64,000 nucleotides of DNA from Mobiluncus porci (lineage in GTDB: Bacteria; Actinomycetota; Actinomycetes; Actinomycetales; Actinomycetaceae), in NCBI RefSeq assembly GCF_009695935.1, contig NZ_VUMY01000002.1:1-64000 (forward strand). The letters run 5' to 3'. The notes below the pieces were generated by a model, which saw only the letters and a program-made list of their open reading frames with translations, searched no databases and had not been told where the DNA came from. Positions 17,493 through 23,765 of this stretch are shown one piece after another; position 1 is the stretch's first letter, and each line of letters starts with the position of its first letter. A program made the translations under genes and the position numbers.

Positions 17493-18779
17493 ATGACCGA
17501 AAATGCCTACGCCCGTTCCGGAGTCAACGTCGATGCCGGAGACCGCGCAGTAGAACTCATGAAAGCAGACGTCCAGGCCACCCAGGGCCCCGAGGTTCTC
17601 TCCGCGAAGAAAACCGGCGGATTCGCAGGCCTCTACGACTTCAAATATCTCGCGGAAGGGATGCGCCATCCCCTGCTTGCGACCTCGACAGACGGCGTCG
17701 GGACGAAAGTCGACCTCGCTCGTCGGCTCGGAATCTTCGACACTATCGGCTACGATCTCGTCGGGATGGTCGTTGATGACCTCACAACTTCCGGGATAAA
17801 ACCGCTGTTTATGACCGACTATATTGCTTGCGGACACGTCGAGCCGGAGCGGATTGCCGCCATTGTTCGCGGGGTCGCGAAGGCCTGCGCCGAGGTGGGC
17901 TGTGCGCTGGTGGGAGGCGAGACGGCCGAACACCCGGGGCTTCTCGGTGAAGACGAGTTCGACATGGCCGGAGCGGCGACCGGCGTGGTGGACGCGCCGC
18001 GCCTGCTCGGTCCAGCCCGCGTTTGCGCCGGGGACATGATCGTCGGTTTCGCGTCTTCGGGGCTTCACTCCAATGGATACTCTTTAGTCCGGAAAATCGT
18101 ATCCGACCAGGGGCTCGACTGGGACATGCCGTTGCCGGACTTCATCAAGCCGCCCGCAGGGTCTCCGTTTGCTGACCGCGTGGGGTCAACAAAGGCCAAC
18201 GATTCAGCAAGCGGTTCAACAAGTGCCACGGGGTCAACAAGCGCCAACCCCGCCGCGAGCGCCTACACTCTCGGCCTGGCCTGCCTCGAGCCGACCCGCC
18301 TTTACTCACGCCTCTGCCTTGACCTCGAGAATCAGGGCGGGGAGGCTGCCTGGTACGCCGGAGACTTCTCCGAGGAACTCGACGGCAACCGGGTCCACGC
18401 CTTTGCTCACGTCACCGGCGGGGGGCTCGCCGCAAACCTCGCCCGTGTCATTCCGGCAGGACTTCATGCGGTGGTGGATCGCTCGGCTTGGCCGGTGCCG
18501 GCGCTGTTCAAGTTCTTGATGGACCGCGGCAACATTGACCAAACCTCGGCCGAAGACACCTGGAACCTTGGGATTGGCATGGTCGCGATTGTTCACCCGG
18601 ATTTCGTCCGCGTCGCCGAGGAGGCCGCCGCTAATGCCGGCATAGGCGCAACGGTTATCGGTCGTGTTGGTGATTCCGCCCCGGCCTCAGCCGAAGCCGC
18701 CCCCGAAACCCGCACTATTTCCGGCACGAAAGGCGTCGAGGGCGGAACTGTCACGCTCCGCGGGACCTATCGGTTTTAA
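17493..18779 (+). CDS. purM: Phosphoribosylformylglycinamidine cyclo-ligase PurM with a repeat insertion
   Basis: Catalyses ATP-dependent closure of FGAM to AIR in purine synthesis. Family blocks include GGFAGLYDF, STDGVGTKVDLA, DDLTTSGIKPLFMTDYIACG, ALVGGETAEHPG, SSGLHSNGYSLVRK and VTGGGLAANLARVIP. Residues about 213-258 are longer than usual and carry a tandem Gly-Ser-Thr repeat, encoded by four TCAACAA/TCAGCAAG-like units in 18185-18240. The length of 428 compares with about 350. AAGGAG precedes the ATG; 12 bases separate it from purF, so they are probably one operon. Confidence 0.94.
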   Translation: MTENAYARSGVNVDAGDRAVELMKADVQATQGPEVLSAKKTGGFAGLYDFKYLAEGMRHPLLATSTDGVGTKVDLARRLGIFDTIGYDLVGMVVDDLTTSGIKPLFMTDYIACGHVEPERIAAIVRGVAKACAEVGCALVGGETAEHPGLLGEDEFDMAGAATGVVDAPRLLGPARVCAGDMIVGFASSGLHSNGYSLVRKIVSDQGLDWDMPLPDFIKPPAGSPFADRVGSTKANDSASGSTSATGSTSANPAASAYTLGLACLEPTRLYSRLCLDLENQGGEAAWYAGDFSEELDGNRVHAFAHVTGGGLAANLARVIPAGLHAVVDRSAWPVPALFKFLMDRGNIDQTSAEDTWNLGIGMVAIVHPDFVRVAEEAAANAGIGATVIGRVGDSAPASAEAAPETRTISGTKGVEGGTVTLRGTYRF

Positions 18780-18790
18780 GGAATCGTGTC

Positions 18791-19048
18791 ATGAAGTCAG
18801 GACATGAAAGTCGGGTTTTTATCAATAAATCCGCGTTTAAACACGGAATCAATCCAGAAGATATTCTCAACTGTATGGAATTTCCGAGGGATATTCACCT
18901 GGAAAATCCTGATCCAGCAAAATGGCTTTATCTTGGTTTTTCGATTTCCGGAATTCCACTGAAGTCGTGACTGTTATCAGGGATGATGGAAGTGAGCTCG
19001 TGATTCACGCGATGAAGCAACGTAAGAAATATGGGGGGGAACAAATGA
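18791..19048 (+). pseudogene. Frameshifted toxin of a type II toxin-antitoxin pair
   Basis: The first frame (MKSGHESRVFINKSAFKHG to LYLGFSISGIPL) and the next frame (EVVTVIRDDGSELVIHAMK) join into one small toxin of the kind with LYLG...LEVVTV.RDDG...IHAM motifs. One base, most simply a G at 18961, is missing. The first frame is regained if a seven-G run (19033-19039) counts as six; it would then end at TGA 19046-19048 in an ATGA overlap with the antitoxin. As it stands the toxin is not made. I know the family by pattern only. Confidence 0.65.
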
Positions 19049-19278
19049 AATACAAAATTGTCGATGAGATGAGCGAGGCCGAAGCCCAAGAGATTGCTAA
19101 CGGCTTGGTCGAAGCGTATTCGGAGGGGAGAGCGGTGTCGCTCCCCAATCCTCACTTTCGTGAGGCTCGCGTTTCTGATAGGTTCCTCGCTCCGCTCGCT
19201 GCTCGTGCTGCGAGACAACACGTTTCGGTGCAATCCCTCGTTGACGAAGCCTTGGAAGAATTCCTTCAACCTGCGTAA
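19045..19278 (+). CDS. Probable antitoxin (ribbon-helix-helix-like) of the broken toxin
   Basis: 77 residues, beginning MKYKIVDEMSEAEAQEIANG. The C-terminal part (VSDRFLAPLAARAARQHVSVQSLVDEALEEFL) looks like a ribbon-helix-helix or CopG-type DNA-binding end. A G-rich sequence precedes the ATG, and the start overlaps the expected toxin stop. The frame is intact although the toxin is not. An upstream in-frame ATG at 18922 lies inside the toxin remnant and is not a likely start. Confidence 0.65.
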   Translation: MKYKIVDEMSEAEAQEIANGLVEAYSEGRAVSLPNPHFREARVSDRFLAPLAARAARQHVSVQSLVDEALEEFLQPA

Positions 19279-19655
19279 AGGGGATGTGCCCGCGACGCGC
19301 CAAAGCAACTTGCGAGGTCTTAGGGGACGAGTTTCACCCCGGTTTGTGCGACAATTTTCCGGTAAAAGGTCTACAGCGGAATGTGGTTCAAATCCGCGCC
19401 GACAGCAAGAAAGCAGTCCCCAAAAGACAGCTTTGGATGGATTCGATATAGGCAAAGTGCCCCGCCGATAACTGGTGAGACAACGATGCGGCCTCTGGAA
19501 AACGTGGAAAACAGGGCGACGGCAATACACTCGCGCGAAATCCCATAGCGCACAGAAAGACCGTAAACAATCTCGGCAACGGCGCTCGAGCATTGCCGAG
19601 ACCAAGGAATCGGCGCGCAACGCAAAGCGTTGCAAGCAGAGAGGTTCGACCCGCT

Positions 19656-19732
19656 TCGGCTACGCCACTGGGGTCAGACCCTGTCGGCTCCACTTCGTTG
19701 CGCCGTCGAGGTTTGACCCGTGGCTCCGCGGA
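19656..19732 (+). repeat. Repeat family B (REP-like), copy 2
   Basis: Over 60 bases nearly identical to 22443-22516, and to 14806-14875 in reverse. The gap 19279-19805 also holds two short hairpins, TCTCGGCAA/TTGCCGAGA (19571-19601) and GCAACGC/GCGTTGC (19617-19633), and no gene. Confidence 0.75.
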
Positions 19733-19754
19733 GAGGTCTTGACGAAGTCAAAAA

Positions 19755-19793
19755 TCTCGACTATTTTGGAATTCAATTCCCAAATAGTCGAGA
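19755..19793. promoter_or_regulatory. 39-base palindrome before the DUF4143 ATPase gene
   Basis: The arms run TCTCGACTATTTTGGAATT and its reverse complement around a single central C, with 18 of 19 pairs matching. It ends 12 bases before the ATG. A dimeric regulator site or a stem over the 5' end are both possible. Confidence 0.55.
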
Positions 19794-19805
19794 ATCGGAG
19801 GCCTG

Positions 19806-21056
19806 ATGTACCTGACTCGCGAGGCGGAGCCGCTAATCCGCCAATATGTCAACGCTTTCAAAGTTCTCCTGGTGACGGGAGCGCGACAGGTCGGCAAGAC
19901 GACTCTCCTCAAACACCTGGTTCAAGACAGTTACGAATACGTCACCCTTGATAATCTCCAGGAACTCGAAACCGCGCGAACCGACCCGTATGCTTTCTTT
20001 CTCAACCACCCGGGGAAAACCCTAATTGATGAGGTGCAATACGCTCCGGACCTGTTGCGGGTGATTAAAGAACGCGTGGATGCGAGCGCTGAAAAAGGGC
20101 AATATCTCCTCACTGGCTCCCAGACTTTTTCCCTGATGCAAGGGGTGAGTGAGAGTCTCGCGGGGCGCGTGGGAGTGGTTGAGCTCCCGAGTCTTAGCCT
20201 GCGCGAAATCGAGCGGTGCTCGGCTAAACCGCCGTTTCCCTTTTTCGTTGAGAGTGACCCTTCGGTTGCGGAAGCTGCTGAAGCTGCTGAAAGTGTGGTG
20301 AATCAAGCGCTTCGGGGCAAAGACCTGTGGGAAAGAATCTTCCAAGGTTCAATGCCGGAACTTGCGACGAACCCGGATATGCCTCGTCAAGGATTCTACG
20401 AGTCATACCTGAAAACCTATGTGGAACGTGATCTTCGTGAAGTTCTCGCGGTTCGAGACCTAGGGCAGTTTCACCGTTTCATCAACGCGCTTGCTGCTCT
20501 CGACGGAAGGGTCCTCAACTACCAGAGCATCGCCAACGATCTTGGAGTTACGGGGAAAACAGTGAAAACGTGGATTGGGATTCTCGAGAGTTCCGGGCTT
20601 ATCTTCCTTCTTCCGGCGTTTGCAAACAACGACCTAAAGCGTGCCTTGAAAACTCCGAAGCTGTATTTCTCCGACACCGGTTTGGTGACCCATCTGCTTC
20701 GATGGCCTAACGCCGAGACACTTGCACAAGGGCCAATGTCTGGTGAAATCTTCGAAAATTTTGTGGTAACTGAGATCTTGAAGTCGTTCCGTAATCGCGG
20801 AATCCTGCGCCCGCCACTGTCTTTTTTCCGCAATAAGGATGGAGCGGAGATTGACCTCATTGTCGAGGATGGCAACAAGTTGTATCCCCTCGAGATAAAG
20901 CAAACTGCCACGCCAACCGCGAAAATGGGGCGTCATCTCGGGGCTTTGGATGCACTTCCAGGTTTAGAAGTGAAGCAAAAGATTCTCATCTGCCAGGTGG
21001 AGAGGCCTCTTTATCTCTCACAGGATTTGCTGGCGTTCCCTGCTGGCGCGCTTTGA
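19806..21056 (+). CDS. AAA ATPase with DUF4143 domain
   Basis: A standalone P-loop ATPase of the AAA_14/DUF4143 type, common in bacteria and archaea but of unknown role. It has Walker A VTGARQVGKTT (residues about 21-31), Walker B-like KTLIDEVQYAPDLL, sensor text LLTGSQTF, and a C-terminal nuclease-fold-like DUF4143 part with FFRNKDGAEIDLIVEDGNKLYPLEIK, where Asp...Glu-x-Lys resembles a PD-(D/E)XK centre. Its 416 residues are full length. GGAGG precedes the ATG. The gene is flanked by two 39-base palindromes and lies among broken toxin-antitoxin loci. Confidence 0.88.
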   Translation: MYLTREAEPLIRQYVNAFKVLLVTGARQVGKTTLLKHLVQDSYEYVTLDNLQELETARTDPYAFFLNHPGKTLIDEVQYAPDLLRVIKERVDASAEKGQYLLTGSQTFSLMQGVSESLAGRVGVVELPSLSLREIERCSAKPPFPFFVESDPSVAEAAEAAESVVNQALRGKDLWERIFQGSMPELATNPDMPRQGFYESYLKTYVERDLREVLAVRDLGQFHRFINALAALDGRVLNYQSIANDLGVTGKTVKTWIGILESSGLIFLLPAFANNDLKRALKTPKLYFSDTGLVTHLLRWPNAETLAQGPMSGEIFENFVVTEILKSFRNRGILRPPLSFFRNKDGAEIDLIVEDGNKLYPLEIKQTATPTAKMGRHLGALDALPGLEVKQKILICQVERPLYLSQDLLAFPAGAL

Positions 21057-21106
21057 GTGAGGGGGCGTAGCCTCCGGGTCTGACCCCTCCGGCGAAGCGG
21101 AGCGAG

Positions 21107-21145
21107 CTGCAAGGGTTTTCCACAGGCTGTGGAAAACCCTTGCAG
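21107..21145. repeat. Perfect 39-base palindrome after the DUF4143 gene
   Basis: The 19 bases CTGCAAGGGTTTTCCACAG and their exact reverse complement flank a single G. It is preceded by a fragment of repeat B (GGGTCTGACCCC, from 21076). It lies in the gap 21057-21203 and has the same length and one-base centre as the palindrome upstream of the gene. Confidence 0.7.
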
Positions 21146-21203
21146 GAATTTGGGCCATATACGATAATTGAGTGACAGATGTTGAGCCGGCCAAGGAGGA
21201 ATC

Positions 21204-21455
21204 ATGAATGCAATTGCTGCCGCGGAGCTCAACGAGACCGCAACAAAAGGGGCCGATGATGGTCCTCTTATGATAACTTCGGGCGGGAAACCGGCCTATG
21301 TCTTATTGTCTATTAACGATTATAAAGAAATGCGGAGGGCAGAAGCCGACGCATTTCTTGAGCGGATGCGGATGGATGAGGATTTCGAAGTTGATTTTTC
21401 CCCCGCAAACAAGGAACCTACCGTGAGGGCTGCTGACTTTGGGGAAGATGAATGA
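21204..21455 (+). CDS. Phd/YefM-type antitoxin
   Basis: An 83-residue antitoxin. The N-terminal half has the Phd/YefM pattern: AAAELNETATKGADDGPLMITSGGKPAYVLLSI with Tyr/Val-Leu-Leu-Ser before DYKEM. The acidic C-terminus (DEDFEVDFSPANKEP) would bind the toxin. AAGGAGGAATC precedes the ATG, and the gene overlaps the PIN toxin by four bases. It probably represses its own promoter, as the family does. Confidence 0.85.
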   Translation: MNAIAAAELNETATKGADDGPLMITSGGKPAYVLLSINDYKEMRRAEADAFLERMRMDEDFEVDFSPANKEPTVRAADFGEDE

Positions 21456-21745
21456 AATACCTTCTCGACACCAATGTTGTAAGCGAGTTTCGGAAGCCCG
21501 AGCATAAACAGAATCCCAACGTGTTGGCTTGGGTTCGAGCCACTGGCACGCATTCGTTCTGGATAAGTGCCGTTACCGTTCAGGAGCTTTATCTTGGTGT
21601 GATCAGGATGGAACATCGCGATGAACGACAAGCCCTCTCCCTGCGTCAGTGGATTGAGGAAGTGGTTGAAGATGCGACGCTTTTGACTCTGGATAAGGCT
21701 TTGCTGGATCTGCGCCCGGATTGTGCCGAGACGATAGCGCTGTAA
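21452..21745 (+). CDS. C-terminally truncated PIN-domain toxin (VapC-like)
   Basis: 97 residues. The first 73 match a VapC/FitB RNase toxin: YLLDTNVVSEFRKP with the first acidic residue, AVTVQELYLGV with the glutamate, and the RRQAL-like helix. The second half, which in the family carries two further catalytic acids in a DA.IAA motif, is replaced by a short unrelated tail ending PDCAETIAL. Family length is about 140. It is probably inactive while its antitoxin is intact. Confidence 0.75.
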   Translation: MKYLLDTNVVSEFRKPEHKQNPNVLAWVRATGTHSFWISAVTVQELYLGVIRMEHRDERQALSLRQWIEEVVEDATLLTLDKALLDLRPDCAETIAL

Positions 21746-21846
21746 AACTGAGCGAGCCTGAACCCCGCGAGCTGGCTACGCTGAATCCGATTTTGCAGTA
21801 AGCCCGGACCTTTGACTAAGTGTCTCCGATTGGATACACTTTATCT

Positions 21847-22173
21847 GTGAAGATTAAAAAGACTAAGGAATATGTCAAGTGGGTGTCATCCCTGCGCGAC
21901 TTCGTTGGTCTTGGTCGGATTAATGCCATAATCCGTCGATGGTAAGCGAACGATGAGGTTGTCGGCGACATTGCTCCCGTTGGTGATGGGGTTTTTGAAT
22001 TCCGAATACATTACGGACCGGGTTATCGGGTTTACTGGGGAAAACTTGAGCAAGCTGTTGTCCTCCTCCTGGTTGGTGGAGATAAATAGACCCAAAAGTC
22101 GGACATAAAGAAAGCCAAGGATCTCTGGGCTGAAGTAAAGAGAGGTGATTATCATGACAGTGGAAATCTCTGA
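21847..22173 (+). pseudogene. Broken RelE/ParE-family toxin
   Basis: The frame from GTG 21847 reads KKTKEYVKWVSSLRD...INAIIRRW and stops. A second frame carries the rest: GDIAPVGDGVFEFRIHYG, then PGYRVYW, VVLLLVGGDK, a TAG, and TQKSDIKKAKDLW. The joined text is the well-known addiction-module killer pattern (HYGPGYRVY, GGDK.TQ..DI.KA). There is at least one frameshift near 21945 and one stop after GGDK. The tail overlaps the antitoxin start, as in intact modules. Confidence 0.85.
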
Positions 22174-22438
22174 TTGGGATGTGACTGAATGCCTGGATAG
22201 TCCCGAAGCTATTGCCGGTTATCTCGATGCGGTTCTCGAGTCTGGCGATCCGGGAATGTTGCAAGTCGCCCTAGCGGACGTGGCGAAGGCTCGCGGGATG
22301 ACGGCGATTGCGAAAGAGGCGGGGGTGAGCCGGACCTCGCTTTATAAGTCGCTTTCCGAGGGGGCTAAGCCGTCGCTCGAGACCATCGAGAAGGTTTTGG
22401 GAACTCTCGGGGTGCGCCTGTCGGTAAGGGCTGCGTGA
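22154..22438 (+). CDS. HTH antitoxin of the RelE-type module (addiction antidote)
   Basis: 94 residues, with an N-terminal toxin-binding part (WDVTECLDSPEAIAGYLDAV) and a C-terminal helix-turn-helix (MTAIAKEAGVSRTSLYKSL). This is the putative addiction-module antidote family. ATG 22154 is chosen because AGAGG lies eight bases upstream; GTG at 22145 is the alternative. Intact, although its toxin is a pseudogene. Confidence 0.85.
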   Translation: MTVEISDWDVTECLDSPEAIAGYLDAVLESGDPGMLQVALADVAKARGMTAIAKEAGVSRTSLYKSLSEGAKPSLETIEKVLGTLGVRLSVRAA

Positions 22439-22442
22439 ATAG

Positions 22443-22516
22443 GAGCGTAGCCGGTGCGGGTCAGACCCTGTCGGCTCCACTTCGTTACGCCGCCGAGGTC
22501 TGACCCGTGGCTTCGC
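22443..22516 (+). repeat. Repeat family B (REP-like), copy 3
   Basis: It contains GGGTCAGACCC, TGTCGGCTCCACTTCGTTAC and GAGGTCTGACCC in the same order as 19656-19732. It starts five bases after the antitoxin stop. Confidence 0.8.
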
Positions 22517-22590
22517 CTAGCGAAAATAAGCCCTAAATCCCGAAATGTCCGGACAAATGCGGTAAAATATTTTTGGGAAAAGATTTTTCC

Positions 22591-22617
22591 TAAACTTTTC
22601 TGTCTGTCACCCGATTG
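22591..22617 (+). promoter_or_regulatory. Candidate sigma-28-like promoter and structured leader of flagellin
   Basis: TAAA (22591-22594), 15 bases, then CCCGATTG resembles the flagellar consensus TAAA-N15-GCCGATAA (five of eight in the second box). The same region forms a stem, CTGTCTG (22600-22606) with a later CAGACAG, and the leader up to 22690 carries a second stem-like CCAGGACGG/CCGTCTGG. The stem and the promoter cannot both be decisive, so this is tentative. Confidence 0.4.
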
Positions 22618-22697
22618 GGTGGTTTGTCAGACAGGAAGTCTGACGCAAGGCAACCAGGACGGTAAGTTGCCGTCTGGTCTAATCAGGAGGATTTAAA

Positions 22698-23531
22698 ATG
22701 TCTTTGTCTATCAATCAGAACATCATGGCCATGAACAGCTACCGCAACCTGACCAGCACTCAGAATGGACTCGGTAAGTCCCTCGAGAAGCTGTCCTCAG
22801 GTTTCCGGATCAACCGCGCGGCTGACGACGCTGCTGGTCTCGGCATTTCCGAGAGTCTGCGCGCTCAGGTCGGTGGCAACAAGCAGGCCGTGCGTAACGC
22901 TCAAGATGGTATCTCTCTCGTTCAGACCGCTGAAGGTGCTTTGCACGAGGTTCACTCCATGCTGCAGCGTATGCGTACCCTTGCGGTTCAAGGCGCGAAC
23001 GGATCGAACTCCGCTGATAACCGCGGCTCCATCAACGATGAGTTGAAGCAGCTGACCGAGGAAATGGGTCGTATTTCCAAGGTGACCGAGTTCAACGGCA
23101 CTAAGCTGTTGAATGGTGCTACTGACCTGAAGTTCCAGGTTGGGGCTAATGGTAATGCTGACAACGTGATTACGGTGAAGACCGCAGATCTCTCTGCAGT
23201 GGTTGACGCCGTCAAAGCGAAGGCTGTGGATGATGCGCCTACCGACCTTGACAAGTACCAGGCTCTCATCGGTGTAATTGACGAGCAAATTAATGCCGTG
23301 TCCAAGACCCGTGGTGAATTCGGTGCTGTCCAGAACCGTTTCGAGCACACCATCAACAACCTCAACGTTGCGGTGGAGAACTTGAGCGCTTCTGAGTCTC
23401 GTATCCGCGACACCGACATGGCCGAAGAAATGATGGCGTTCACGAAGAACCAGATCCTGGCTCAGGCTGGTACTTCGATGTTGGCTCAAGCCAACCAGGT
23501 TCCCCAGACCGTTCTCTCCCTGCTCCGCTAA
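22698..23531 (+). CDS. fliC: Flagellin
   Basis: Structural subunit of the flagellar filament. At 277 residues it is a short flagellin made almost only of the conserved D0/D1 ends. The N-terminus MSLSINQNIMAMNSYRNL, SSGFRINRAADDAAGLGISE and the LQRMRTLAVQGANG segment (TLR5-recognition region) are present. The C-terminus has SRIRDTDMAEEMMAFTKNQI and ends VPQTVLSLLR. CAGGAGG precedes the ATG. No other flagellar gene is nearby. A terminator follows at 23581. The symbol follows general usage; hag would be equivalent. Confidence 0.95.
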   Translation: MSLSINQNIMAMNSYRNLTSTQNGLGKSLEKLSSGFRINRAADDAAGLGISESLRAQVGGNKQAVRNAQDGISLVQTAEGALHEVHSMLQRMRTLAVQGANGSNSADNRGSINDELKQLTEEMGRISKVTEFNGTKLLNGATDLKFQVGANGNADNVITVKTADLSAVVDAVKAKAVDDAPTDLDKYQALIGVIDEQINAVSKTRGEFGAVQNRFEHTINNLNVAVENLSASESRIRDTDMAEEMMAFTKNQILAQAGTSMLAQANQVPQTVLSLLR

Positions 23532-23580
23532 GCGTAGTTTGGACAACGGCTGGCCGAAATCCGGCTCTAGCTTTGAGTGG

Positions 23581-23610
23581 AAAGACTCCGTGCGAAGCAC
23601 GGAGTCTTTC
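23581..23610 (+). terminator. Terminator of flagellin
   Basis: A perfect 13-base stem AAAGACTCCGTGC/GCACGGAGTCTTT around GAA, 50 bases after the flagellin stop, followed by CTCTGTT. The T-run is short but the stem is strong and well placed. Confidence 0.8.
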
Positions 23611-23753
23611 TCTGTTAAACGTACAATTGTTCGATTACGGTGTCTCCGGTCGTGTTCATTTCAAAAATAGGTATTGTTCACTATTCCACGGAGTATAAAA
23701 CCTTTACGAAACGGATCTGCGTGCTATCGTGTGGCGCTATTCGCAGGTAGCAC

Positions 23754-23759
23754 TAAAAT
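23754..23759 (+). promoter_or_regulatory. -10 box of a leaderless transcript for the first YhgE/Pip gene
   Basis: TAAAAT lies exactly six bases before the GTG at 23766. No Shine-Dalgarno sequence precedes that GTG. No good -35 box is visible. Confidence 0.4.
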
Positions 23760-23765
23760 GATGGT

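Noticed and set aside
16302-18068. Open frame of 588 codons on the minus strand opposite purF and purM
   Set aside because: It is a GC-codon shadow: Arg/His-rich, no family text, and it lies opposite two well-supported genes.
18185-18240. Tandem GTCAACAA-type repeats resembling a small repeat array
   Set aside because: Units are short, have no spacers and code in frame within PurM; not a CRISPR array. No CRISPR is present in the window.
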